Source: DASSUW01 sp963811895
Lineage (GTDB): Bacteria > Actinomycetota > Thermoleophilia > Solirubrobacterales > Solirubrobacteraceae
NCBI GenBank assembly: GCA_963811895.1
Contig: CAWETE010000005.1
Span: 62,001 to 126,000 of the forward strand
DNA length: 64,000 nt
Direction of reading: 5' to 3'
Shown: positions 27,724-36,680 of the stretch, piece by piece
Layout: the number at the start of each line of letters is the position of its first letter
How positions within the stretch are numbered: the first letter of the stretch is position 1
Notes under the pieces: generated by a model
Database searches by the model: none
What the model saw: only the letters and a program-made list of their open reading frames with translations
Told to the model about the DNA's origin: nothing
Position numbers and translations under genes: made by a program

Positions 27724-28733
27724 GGCCGGAGCGCCTGCGCGAGCTGTCGCTGCTCGCGGTGCTCGCCGTGGCGCTGCTCGTCTTCAGCCTGCTGATCGAC
27801 AACTACCTGGGCGGCAGCTTCTTCAACCGCGTCACCACGAGCGTGGCCATCACCGCGATCCTCGCCGCCGGCCAGACGATCGTGATCCTCACGCGGAACA
27901 TCGACCTGTCGGTCGGCTCGATCGTCGGCGTCACCGCGTACGTCACCGGCGAGTACCTGCACGACCACCCCGAGCTGGCGCCCCTGCTCGCCGTCGGCTA
28001 CGCGGTGGCGATCGGCGGCGGCCTCGGCCTGTTGAACGGCTTCCTCGTCGCCTACGCGCGGGTGCCCTCGATCATCGTCACGCTCGGCACGCTGGCGATC
28101 TTCCGCACGTGGCTGATCAACCACTCGGACTCGCGGACGATCACCTCCGACGGCCTGCCCGACTGGGTGCTCGACCTCCCCAACTCGACGGTGGTCAGCT
28201 TCGGGTCGTGGGACGTCCGCACCGTCGTCCTCGGCGCCGTGGTGCTGATCGTCGTGCTCCAGCTCATGCTCGGCGGGCTGAAGTGGGGGCGCTGGGTCTA
28301 CGCGGTCGGCTCCAACCCTGACGCCGCGAGCCAGGCCGCGCTGCCGGTCCAGCGCGTGATCCTCGGCGCGTTCGTGGCCTCGGGCGCGCTGGCGGGCCTG
28401 GCCGGCTTCCTGTTCCTGTCGCGCTTCGGGACCATCACCGTCAACGCCGGCAACGGGCTCGAGCTGGCGTCCGTCGCGGCCGCCGTGGTCGGCGGCGTGA
28501 ACATCTTCGGCGGCTCGGGGACGATGATCGGCGCGCTGCTCGGCGCGCTGCTGATCAGTCTGCTCGACCTCAGCCTGCTGCGCGTGCCGGGTCTGAGCGA
28601 GTTCTGGCGCGACGCCGTGCTCGGGCTGCTGATCCTCACCGCCGTCGCCGTCGACTTCCTGCTCGGCAAGCGCATCGGCCGGATCACCTCACGCGCGAGA
28701 GGGAGACCCACGGCGGGGGTGCCCGATGCTTGA
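27720..28733 (+). CDS. rhaP: Rhamnose ABC transporter permease RhaP
   Basis: 337 residues from ATG 27720 (ATGA overlap with rhaT). A CUT2-type permease with eight to ten helices. The signature AAGQTIVILTRNIDLSVGSI (about residues 54-73) and the later GGVNIFGGSGTMIGALLGAL are characteristic of RbsC/RhaP/RhaQ. It probably forms a heterodimer with the next gene product. The C-terminal tail RITSRARGRPTAGVPDA overlaps the start of rhaQ by 8 bp. Assignment of P versus Q is by gene order only. Confidence 0.88.
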   Translation: MRPERLRELSLLAVLAVALLVFSLLIDNYLGGSFFNRVTTSVAITAILAAGQTIVILTRNIDLSVGSIVGVTAYVTGEYLHDHPELAPLLAVGYAVAIGGGLGLLNGFLVAYARVPSIIVTLGTLAIFRTWLINHSDSRTITSDGLPDWVLDLPNSTVVSFGSWDVRTVVLGAVVLIVVLQLMLGGLKWGRWVYAVGSNPDAASQAALPVQRVILGAFVASGALAGLAGFLFLSRFGTITVNAGNGLELASVAAAVVGGVNIFGGSGTMIGALLGALLISLLDLSLLRVPGLSEFWRDAVLGLLILTAVAVDFLLGKRIGRITSRARGRPTAGVPDA

Positions 28734-29724
28734 CAAGGCGATCAAGTGGCGCTGGGAGCTGTTCCTCGCGGTCGTCCTCGTCGTCGTGTTCTTCGTGAAC
28801 GTCTCGATCTCCGAGTTCTATCTCGGCGAGCAGAACTTCGTGAACATGTTCCAGCTCTCGATCGAGAAGCTGATCGTCGTCGTCGTGATGGCCTTCGTGA
28901 TCATCAACGGCGAGATCGACCTCTCGGTCGCGTCGGTGATGGCCTTCGCCGCCTGCGTGCTCGCGGCGCTGCACGAGGCGGGCTCGGTCCCGTTCGCGCT
29001 GGCGGTCGTCATCGCGCTGCTCGCAGCCACGGCGGCCGGCGCCATCCAGGGCGCGTTCGTCGCGTTCATGGGCCTGCCGTCGCTGGTCGTCACGCTGGCC
29101 GGCCTGATCGGCTGGCGCGGCGCCGGGCGCATCCTCGTCGAGGACCGCTCGATCGGGGACTTCCCGGAGTGGTTCGAGAACGTCGGCCAGGAGCCGGTGA
29201 TCGGGCGCGTCTCGCTCGCCGTCGTCTTCTTCGTGATCCAGCTGATCCTGGCGGGGATCATCCTGCACCGGACGGCCTTCGGCCGGTCGGTGTTCGTGAT
29301 CGGCAACAACGCCAGCGTGGCGCGCTACTCGGGCGTCAACGTGGCGCGCGACAAGATGATCCTGCTGACCGCGTCGGGCTTCTTCGCCGGCCTGGCGGGG
29401 ATCTGCTTCGCGGCGCGGCTCGGCTCCGTCCGCGGCGACCTGGCGACCGGCTTCGAGCTGGACATCATCACGATGGTCCTGCTCGGCGGGGTCTCCATCT
29501 TCGGCGGCTCGGGCACGATGGTCGGCGTCGCGCTGTCGATCCTGATCGTGCTCAACATCCGCAACGGCCTCGGCCTCGCGAACATCGATCAGAACACGCA
29601 GACAGGCGTCATCGGCGTGCTCCTGATCCTCTCGGTGTTGATCCCGAACCTCCTCGCCCGCGTCGCCGGGTCATGGCGCGTGGCGAGGCAACCGACCCAA
29701 CCGTTGACCCAGGAGGAGGGCTAG
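28726..29724 (+). CDS. rhaQ: Rhamnose ABC transporter permease RhaQ
   Basis: 332 residues from ATG 28726. A CUT2-type permease paralogous to the upstream one: VVMAFVIINGEIDLSVASVM corresponds to the NIDLSVGS signature, and GGVSIFGGSGTMVGVALSIL to the C-terminal motif. About nine transmembrane helices. Ends immediately before rhaS. Two different permeases in one CUT2 system is the arrangement of rhaP/rhaQ and not of ribose systems, supporting the rhamnose call. Confidence 0.88.
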   Translation: MLDKAIKWRWELFLAVVLVVVFFVNVSISEFYLGEQNFVNMFQLSIEKLIVVVVMAFVIINGEIDLSVASVMAFAACVLAALHEAGSVPFALAVVIALLAATAAGAIQGAFVAFMGLPSLVVTLAGLIGWRGAGRILVEDRSIGDFPEWFENVGQEPVIGRVSLAVVFFVIQLILAGIILHRTAFGRSVFVIGNNASVARYSGVNVARDKMILLTASGFFAGLAGICFAARLGSVRGDLATGFELDIITMVLLGGVSIFGGSGTMVGVALSILIVLNIRNGLGLANIDQNTQTGVIGVLLILSVLIPNLLARVAGSWRVARQPTQPLTQEEG

Positions 29725-30813
29725 ATGAAGCGATACATGTGGTTGCTCGCCGCCGTGCTGGCCGCGTTGGCGCTGGTCGCCGCCGGCTGCGGGGAGGACG
29801 AGGAGGAACCGGCGGCCGACGACGGCGGCGCCGCCGAGACGAGCGCCGACGGCAAGCTCGCGCCGGGCAAGGAGTTCAAGTCCGTCTTCATCCCGAAGCA
29901 GACCGGCATCGCCGTGTTCGATCAGGCGAACGACGGCGCCACGGAGGCGGCGGGCGAGCTCCAGGTGGATCCGGCCGAGTACCTCGGCCCGTCGTCACCG
30001 GACAACTGCGTCTCCGGGCAGATCGACACCGTGACCAACGCCGGGACGCAGGGCGTCAACGGGGTCATGATCTCCAACTGCGCCGGCGACCAGATCGAGC
30101 CGGCCGTCAAGCAGGCCTCGGACGCCGGCGCCACGGTCGTCTCGTGGGACTCGCCGGTTCCGTCGGGCGAGGGCGAGAGCGTGTTCATCGCCCAGGTCGA
30201 CTTCGACGAGACCGGGACCGTGATGGCCGACCTCGCGCTCGACATCCTCGGTGAGGAGGGCGGCGAGTACGCCATCCTCTCGGCCGCCCCCGACGCCGCG
30301 AACCAGAACGCCTGGATCGAGGCGCACAAGGAGGCGATCAAGGACCCGAAGTACGAGAAGCTCAAGCTCGTCGACACCGTCTACGGCAACGACGACTCCG
30401 AGAAGTCCTACGACGAGGCGCTCGGCCTGGTCGACAAGCACCCGAACCTCAAGCTGATCATGGCCCCGACGACCGTCGGCATCGCCGCGGCGGGCAAGGC
30501 CATGACGGATGAGAAGCTGTGCGACAAGGTCAAGGTCTCGGGGCTCGGGCTGCCCGAGGAGATGAAGGACTACACGCTCAGCGGCTGCGCTCCGAAGTTC
30601 GCGCTCTGGAGCTTCAAGGACCTCGGCTACCTGGCGTTCTACACGGCGTACGGGATCGCGACCGAGCAGGTCAAGGCCGAAGAGGGCGCCAAGTTCGAGG
30701 CCGGTCGCCTGGGCGAGATGACGATCGAGAAGGACCCGACCCGCGACGCCGGGCTGCGGGTGCTTATGGGACCGTTCACCGTCTACGACGAGTCCAACGT
30801 CGAAGGGGGATAG
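29725..30813 (+). CDS. rhaS: Rhamnose ABC transporter substrate-binding lipoprotein RhaS
   Basis: 362 residues from ATG 29725, behind AGGAGG in the end of rhaQ. Lipoprotein signal ALALVAAGCGEDEEE (Cys about residue 22). The body is a periplasmic-binding-protein-like type-2 fold: VFIPKQTGIAVFDQANDGAT, DTVTNAGTQGVNGVMISNC, DAGATVVSWDSPVPSGEGES, APTTVGIAAAGKAM, LWSFKDLGYLAFYTAYGIAT. RhaS-type binding proteins carry this WDSP and LWSFKDLGYL pattern. Followed after 7 bp by the mutarotase gene. Likely binds alpha-L-rhamnose at the cell surface. Confidence 0.88.
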   Translation: MKRYMWLLAAVLAALALVAAGCGEDEEEPAADDGGAAETSADGKLAPGKEFKSVFIPKQTGIAVFDQANDGATEAAGELQVDPAEYLGPSSPDNCVSGQIDTVTNAGTQGVNGVMISNCAGDQIEPAVKQASDAGATVVSWDSPVPSGEGESVFIAQVDFDETGTVMADLALDILGEEGGEYAILSAAPDAANQNAWIEAHKEAIKDPKYEKLKLVDTVYGNDDSEKSYDEALGLVDKHPNLKLIMAPTTVGIAAAGKAMTDEKLCDKVKVSGLGLPEEMKDYTLSGCAPKFALWSFKDLGYLAFYTAYGIATEQVKAEEGAKFEAGRLGEMTIEKDPTRDAGLRVLMGPFTVYDESNVEGG

Positions 30814-30820
30814 CGGAGAG

Positions 30821-31141
30821 ATGGAGAGTCGAGGCGGGCCTGACGTGGAGCGCGTGTGCTTCATCCTGCGCGTGCGTCAGGACCGCCTCGACGAGTACAA
30901 GGAGGCGCATCGGTCGGTATGGCCCGAGATGCTCGAGGCGCTCAGCGCGACGGGCTGGACCAACTACTCGCTGTTCCTCGACGAGGACGGCCTGCTCGTG
31001 GGCTACTTCGAGACCGAGGACTTCGAGGCGGCTCTGGCGGGGATGGAGGCCACCGACGTCAACACGCGCTGGCAGGCCGCGATGTCCGAGTATCTCGTGC
31101 CGCCGATGCGTCGCATCGAAGAGGTCTTCCACCTTGAGTGA
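30821..31141 (+). CDS. rhaM: L-rhamnose mutarotase
   Basis: 106 residues from ATG 30821 (GTG 30845 is also possible and would start closer to the family N-terminus). Small ferredoxin-like alpha/beta protein with RVCFILRVRQDRLDEYKEAH then RSVWPEMLEAL, WTNYSLFLDEDGLLVGYFET, WQAAMSEYLVPPM; the His and the Tyr/Trp positions match RhaM/RhaU. It interconverts alpha and beta anomers of L-rhamnose so that the isomerase has its preferred form. Rhizobial homologues are called RhaU. It overlaps rhaB by 8 bp. Confidence 0.92.
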   Translation: MESRGGPDVERVCFILRVRQDRLDEYKEAHRSVWPEMLEALSATGWTNYSLFLDEDGLLVGYFETEDFEAALAGMEATDVNTRWQAAMSEYLVPPMRRIEEVFHLE

Positions 31142-32548
31142 CTTCGCCGCCATCGATCTCGGAGCCGAGAGCGGCCGTGTGGTCCACGGCCGCTTCGACG
31201 GCGAGCGCGTCGCGCTCGACGTCGCGCACCGGTTCGAGAACCGGCCGGTGCGGCTGCCGGACGGCCTGCACTGGAATCTGCTGTCGCTGTTCTCCGAGGC
31301 GCTCGAGGGACTGCGCGGGCTCGACGTGTCGGCGGCGTCGGCATCGACACCTGGGGCGTCGACTACGCGCTGCTCGACCGCGAGGGCCGCGTGCTCGGCC
31401 TCCCGTTCCACTACCGCGACGCGCGCACCGACGGGATGGTCGCGCGCGCGCACGCGCGCGTGCCCGCGGACGAGCTGTACGCGGTCACCGGCATCCAGAC
31501 GATGCCGATCAACACGGTCTTCCAGCTCCTGGCCGACGAGCGGACCGCGGCCGCCGAGCGGATCGCGCTCGTGCCCGACCTGCTGTCGTACTGGCTGACC
31601 GGCGAGCTGGTCAACGAGATCACCAACGCGTCCACCACCGGCCTGCTCGACGCGCGCGCGGGCACGTGGGCGCGCGGGCTGATCGAGCGGCTCGGGCTGC
31701 CGGCGGCGCCGTTCGCGGGCGACCCGGTCGAGGCGGGCACCACGCTCGGCCCGGTGCTGGCCCACCACGGCATCGAGGCGGACGTGCACCTGGTGGGCAG
31801 CCACGACACCGCGTCCGCCTTCGTGGCGGCTCCGGTCCGCGGCGAGAACGCGGCGATCCTGTCGTCGGGCACCTGGTCGCTGCTGGGGCTCGAGCTCGAC
31901 GCCCCGGTGCTGACCGACCAGGCGCGCGAGTTCAACCTCACCAACGAGCGCGGGGTCGACGGCACGATCCGCCTGCTGCGCAACGTGATGGGCCTGTGGA
32001 TCGTGCAGGAGTGCCGGCGCTGCTGGGGCGACCCGTCGTACGACGAGCTGATGGAGCAGGCCGCGGCCGCCCGCGAGGACGTGCCGCTGTTCGACCCCGA
32101 CGACGAGCGCTTCCTGGCGCCGGGCGACATGCCCGCGCGGATCGCCGACGCGTGCGCCGAGCGGGGCCAGCCGCGGCCGGAGGGCCGGGGGGAGACGGTG
32201 CGCTCGGCGCTCGTCTCGCTCGCCTGCAAGTACCGGCTCGTGCTCGAGCGGCTCGAGCGCGCCGCCGGGGTCGAGGTCGAGGTCGTGCACGTGATCGGAG
32301 GCGGCTCGCGCAACGAGCTGCTGTGCCGGCTGACGGCGGACCTGCTCCGCCGCCCGGTGCTGGCCGGGCCGGTGGAGGCCACCGCGCTCGGCAACGTCCT
32401 CGTGCAGGCGCGCGCCGTCGGCGAGCTCGGGTCGCTGGCCGACATGCGCGCGATCGCCGCCGCCTCCGTCGAGCCCGTCGTCTACGAGCCGGGCGGCGAC
32501 GCTGAGGAGATCTACGAGCGCTTCCTGGCGAAGGAGGCTGTGGCGTGA
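31134..32548 (+). CDS. rhaB: Rhamnulokinase (one frameshift)
   Basis: Starts at TTG 31134 (LSDFAAIDLGAESGRVVHG, the FGGY-kinase phosphate-1 motif). After RGLDVS the frame is broken: one base is missing near 31331-31334, and the other frame continues GVGIDTWGVDYALLDREGRV. Later landmarks are PFHYRDARTDGM, the typical RhaB loop, SSGTWSLLGLE (second phosphate-binding motif), NLTNERGVDGTIRLLRNVMG and VIGGGSRNELLCRLTADLL (adenosine motif). Corrected length is about 471 residues, normal for RhaB. ATP-dependent phosphorylation of L-rhamnulose. Overlaps rhaI by GTGA. The break is probably a sequence error because both halves are well conserved. Confidence 0.9.
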
Positions 32549-33633
32549 GCCTTGAGATCGAGACCCCGTCGTGGGGCTATGGCGACTCCGGGACGCGGTT
32601 CGCCACGTTCCAGCAGCCCGGGCGGCCGCGTGACGTGAACGAGCGGATCGACGACGCGGCCGAGGTGCACCGGTTGACCGGGACGGCGCCGGCCGTGGCC
32701 CTGCACTTCCCGTGGGATGAGGGAGTGAAGCGTGCCGACGTCGAGGAGCGCGGGCTGCGGGTCGGCGCGGTCAACCCGAACCTCTTCCAGGACCCCGACT
32801 ACAAGCTCGGGTCGGTCACGCACCCGGACGCGGGCGTGCGCCGCAAGGCGACCGATCACCTGCTCGAGTGCGTCGAGATCGCGACCGCTCTGGGCTCGAC
32901 GGCGCAGTCGCTGTGGCTGGCCGACGGCACCAACTACCCGGGCCAGGACGATCTCGTCGAGCGCCGCGCCCGTATGCTCGAGTGCTTGGCCGAGGTCTAC
33001 GCGGCGCTGCCCGCCGAGCAGGAGCTGTTGGTGGAGTACAAGCCGTTCGAGCCGGCGTTCTACGCGACCGACCTCGCCGACTGGGGCTCCGCGCTGCTGG
33101 CCTGTCAGAAGCTCGGCGAGCGGGCGAGGGTGCTGGTCGACCTCGGGCACCACCTGCACGGGACGAACATCGAGCAGATCGTCGCGCTGCTCCGTGCCGA
33201 GGACCGGCTGGGCGGGTTCCACTTCAACAACCGCAAGTACGCCGACGACGATCTGATCGTCGGCTCGGTGAACCCGTTCGAGCTGTTCCTGATCTTCTTC
33301 GAGCTGGGAGACCGCCTGCCACGGTTGACCATCGACCAGGCGCACAACGTGGAGGCCAAGATCGAGGCGATGGTGCTCAGCGTGCTCAACCTGCAGGAGG
33401 CCCACGCGAAGGCCATGCTCGTCGATCGCGACGCGCTGGCGGGCGGCGACGTGCTGCACGGCCACCAGGTGCTGCTCGACGCCTACAAGACCGACGTGCG
33501 CCCGCAGTGCGCGGAGATGCGCCGCTCGCTGGGCGCGGCCGAGGACCCGATCGCCGAGCTGCGCCCGTACGTCGAGCGGATCGTCGCCGAGCGGGGCTCC
33601 ACCGTGTCGGTGAGCGGGGGCTGGGGCCGGTGA
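32545..33633 (+). CDS. rhaI: L-rhamnose isomerase (RhaI type)
   Basis: 362 residues from GTG 32545, 7 nt behind AAGGAGG. A TIM-barrel xylose-isomerase-like fold of the Pseudomonas-type RhaI and not the E. coli RhaA. Metal-ligand segments: ELLVEYKPFEPAFY (Glu), VLVDLGHHLHGTN (Asp, His), GGFHFNNRKYADDDL (His, Asp), LTIDQAHNVEAKIEA (Asp, His). It opens TPSWGYGDSGTRFATFQQPG, typical of this family. Converts L-rhamnose to L-rhamnulose with Mn2+/Co2+. Coupled to rhaB upstream and to the aldolase/dehydrogenase downstream by GTGA overlaps. Confidence 0.93.
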   Translation: MSLEIETPSWGYGDSGTRFATFQQPGRPRDVNERIDDAAEVHRLTGTAPAVALHFPWDEGVKRADVEERGLRVGAVNPNLFQDPDYKLGSVTHPDAGVRRKATDHLLECVEIATALGSTAQSLWLADGTNYPGQDDLVERRARMLECLAEVYAALPAEQELLVEYKPFEPAFYATDLADWGSALLACQKLGERARVLVDLGHHLHGTNIEQIVALLRAEDRLGGFHFNNRKYADDDLIVGSVNPFELFLIFFELGDRLPRLTIDQAHNVEAKIEAMVLSVLNLQEAHAKAMLVDRDALAGGDVLHGHQVLLDAYKTDVRPQCAEMRRSLGAAEDPIAELRPYVERIVAERGSTVSVSGGWGR

Positions 33634-35648
33634 CGACGCTGGCCGGCATGATCGCGCGCGCCGAGGACCGCTGGCCCGACGGTGACGTCCCGGACGACGC
33701 CCTCGGGCAGGTCCTGCTCGCCTCGCACCTGCTCGGCGCCGACCGCGCGGTGGCCAACTTCGGCGGCGGCAACACGTCGGCCAAGGGCACGGCGACCGAC
33801 CACGTCGGCCGCGAGGTCGACGTGATGTGGGTCAAGGGCTCGGGCAGCGACCTGGCCACCATGGAGCGCGAGCACTTCACCCCGCTGCGGCTCGACGAGA
33901 TGCTCGCCGTGTTCGAGCGCGACGAGATGAGCGACGAGGACATGGTCGCCCACCTGGCGCGCTGCCAGACCGACCCGTCGGCGCCCCGCTCCTCGATCGA
34001 GACGCTGCTGCACGCCTTCGTGCCGGCCAAGCACGTGCACCACACGCACCCGGACGGGATCAACGTGCTGGCCGGGACCCGCGACGGCGAGCGACTCGTG
34101 GCGGAGTGCTTCGGCGACGAGGCGGCCTGGATCCCCTACATCCGGCCCGGCTTCACGCTCGCCAAGCAGGTCGGCACCGCCGTACGCGAGAACCCGGACC
34201 TCAAGCTCGTCGTGCTGGCCAAGCACGGCCTCGTCGTCTGGGGCGACACGGCCGAGCAGGCGTACCGGCGCACGATCGAGGTGATCAACCGCGCGGTCGA
34301 GTTCGTCAACGCGAAGACGGCCGGCAAGCAGAGGTTCGACGGGGCCGGGCAGGGCGCCGAGGTGGACCTGCGCGCGGTGCTGCCGGCGCTGCGCGGGGCG
34401 CTCTCCAGCGAGCGGCCCAAGGTGCTGGTCGTCGACACATCTGCCGCGCGCACGGGAGTTCGTCTCCTCGCGCGCGGCGCCGGAGCTGGTCGACGGTCGG
34501 CGCCGCCTGCCCCGACCACCTCGTCCACACCAAGCGGCTGCCGCTCTGGATCCCCTTCGACCCCGCGAGCGAGGACGCGGCGACGCTGGTGGAGCGCATC
34601 CGCGAGCGGGCGGCCGCCTACCGGGACGACTACCTCGCCTACGCGGGCGACGACCCCGCGGACCCCGACGCCCGCGTCGTGCTGATCCAGCACGTCGGCC
34701 TGGTCGGCGTGGCGCCCACGACCAAGAACGCCAAGCTGTCGCGCGACCTCTACCACCGCGCCATCGAGGTCATGGCCGGCGCGCACGCGCTGGGCGGCTT
34801 CGTGTCGCTCGACGAGCGCGAGAGCCACGCCGTCGAGTACTGGCCGCTCGAGCTCTACAAGCTCTCGCTCGCGCCGCCGCCCGGCGAGCTCCAGGGCCGG
34901 GTCGCGCTCGTCACCGGCGCCGCCGGCGGCATCGGCCGCGCGATCGCCGAGTCGCTCGCCTCGGCCGGCGCCTGCGTCGTCGGCTTCGACCTCGAGCCCG
35001 ACGCGGCCGGCGAGGTCTCCGTCGCCGGGGACGTCACCTCCGAGGAGGACGTGCGCGCGGCGTTCGCCGCCGCCGTCGACGCGTACGGCGGCGTCGACAT
35101 CGTGGTCTCGAACGCCGGCGTGGCCTCGAGCGCGCCGATCGAGGAGACCACGCTGGCCGAGTGGGAGCGCAACCACGCGATCCTCGGCACCGGCTACTTC
35201 CTCGTCGCCCGCGAGGCCTTCCTCATCCTGCGCGAGCAGAGTCTGCGGCGGCTCGATCGTGTTCGTCGCCTCCAAGAACTCGCTCGTGGCCGGCAAGAAC
35301 GCCGCCGCCTACTCGTCCGCCAAGGCCGCCGAGCTGCACCTCGCCCGCTGCCTGGCCGAGGAGGGCGGCGAGGACGGGATCCGCGTCAACACGGTCAACC
35401 CGGACGCGGTGCTCCAGGGCTCGCGGATCTGGGACTCGAGCTGGCGCGAGGAGCGCGCCGCCGCCTACGGCATCGACCCGGACGAGCTGGAGGAGCACTA
35501 CCGCAAGCGCACCACGCTGGGCGTGAACATCCTGCCCGAGGACATCGCCGAGGCGGTCCTGCACTTCGCGTCCGACCGCCGCTCCGGCAAGAGCACCGGC
35601 AACGTGCTCAACGTCGACGGCGGCGTGCCCGCCGCCTATCCTCGCTAG
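33630..35648 (+). CDS. rhaEW: Bifunctional L-rhamnulose-1-phosphate aldolase/L-lactaldehyde dehydrogenase (three frameshifts)
   Basis: Starts GTG 33630. The N-terminal class II aldolase half has NFGGGNTSAKG (about residue 44), VKGSGSDL and zinc ligands in HVHHTHPDG (about 136) and AKHGLVVWG. The C-terminal half is an SDR with VTGAAGGIGRAIAE (about 428), SNAGVA, Ser in FVASKNS and YSSAKAAEL. Reading requires three +1 corrections: near 34450 (before REFVSSRAAPELV), near 34495 (before VGAACPDHLVHTKRLPLW) and near 35246 (before GGSIVFVASKN). They sum to one codon, so the total length remains a multiple of three. RhaEW cleaves rhamnulose-1-P to DHAP and L-lactaldehyde and oxidises the latter to L-lactate. 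Confidence 0.9.
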
Positions 35649-35652
35649 CGCC

Positions 35653-36654
35653 TTGAAGGTCACCGTGCAGCAGGTGGCGCGCCGCGCGAACGTGTCGGTC
35701 GGGACGGTCTCGAACGTCCTCAACCGGCCGCAGATCGTGGCGCCCCAGACGCGCGAGCGGGTGCTGCGCGTGATCGACGAGCTCGGCTTCGTCCGCAACG
35801 AGAGCGCCCGCCATCTGCGCACCGGCACCGGGCGGATCATCGGCCTGGTCATCCTCGACCTCTCGAACCCGTTCTTCACGGACCTGGCGCGCGGCGTGGA
35901 GGACCGGGCCAACGAGGCGGGCTACTCCGTGATCGTCTGCAACAGCGACGAGGACCAGGCCAAGGAGGACGCGTACATGCGCGTGCTCGAGGAGCGGCGC
36001 GTCCAGGGCATGCTCATCGTCCCCGTGGCGCCCGGCAGCCCCGCCGTCGACCGCGTGCGGGCGCGCGGGACCGCGGTCGTGCGGGTCACCCACCGCATCG
36101 GCGACGACGAGTGCGGGGTCGGCGCCGACGACCTGCGCGGCGGCGAGCTGGCCATGGGCCATCTGCTCGCCCTCGGGCACGAGCGGATCGGCTACATCAC
36201 GAGCGCCTCGCACGTCTGGCCGACCGACGAGCGGCGCGAGGGCATGCTCATGGCGGCGCGGAAGGAAGGCATCAGCGACGACGTGCTGCACGACATCAGC
36301 GTCGAGCACCTCAACGTCGCCCACGGCCGCGACGCCGGCGAGCGCATCCTCGGCATCCGGCCCCGCCCGACGGCCGTCATCTGCGCGAACGACCTCGTCG
36401 CCCTCGGCGTCCTGCAGGTGATGATCCGCCACGGCGTGCGGGTGCCCGGCGACATGGCGATCGTGGGCTTCGACGACATCGAGTTCGCCTCCGCCGCCGC
36501 CATCCCGCTCACCTCGGTCCGCCTCCCGCGGCGCTTCATGGGCCGGCTCGCGACCGACCTGCTGCTGGAGGAGGCGAGCGGCGACCCCGAGCACGTCCAC
36601 CGGCGCATCGTGCTGGAGCCGGAGCTCGTGGTCAGGCAGTCGACGATCGGCTGA
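35653..36654 (+). CDS. LacI family regulator (rha operon distal)
   Basis: 333 residues from TTG 35653, 5 bp after rhaEW. LacI helix-turn-helix TVQQVARRANVSVGTVSNVL plus hinge NRPQIVAPQTRERVLRVIDELGFVR, and the hinge-helix region SARHLRTGTGRIIGLVI. The periplasmic-binding-like effector domain has NPFFTDLARGVEDRANEAGY, AVICANDLVALGVLQVM and IVGFDDIEFASAAAIPLTSV. It is similar along its whole length to the LacI regulator at 39256-40284. Being last in the rha operon, it may connect rhamnose metabolism with the LacI-type operators around the GH3 gene; which LacI binds which site is unknown. Confidence 0.88.
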   Translation: MKVTVQQVARRANVSVGTVSNVLNRPQIVAPQTRERVLRVIDELGFVRNESARHLRTGTGRIIGLVILDLSNPFFTDLARGVEDRANEAGYSVIVCNSDEDQAKEDAYMRVLEERRVQGMLIVPVAPGSPAVDRVRARGTAVVRVTHRIGDDECGVGADDLRGGELAMGHLLALGHERIGYITSASHVWPTDERREGMLMAARKEGISDDVLHDISVEHLNVAHGRDAGERILGIRPRPTAVICANDLVALGVLQVMIRHGVRVPGDMAIVGFDDIEFASAAAIPLTSVRLPRRFMGRLATDLLLEEASGDPEHVHRRIVLEPELVVRQSTIG

Positions 36655-36680
36655 TCGAGAACGCCGTCACGACGGGGTCT

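Noticed and set aside
31321..31340. Programmed ribosomal frameshifting in rhaB
   Set aside because: No slippery heptamer or downstream structure stands out, and similar breaks occur in a dozen unrelated genes, so sequence error is simpler.
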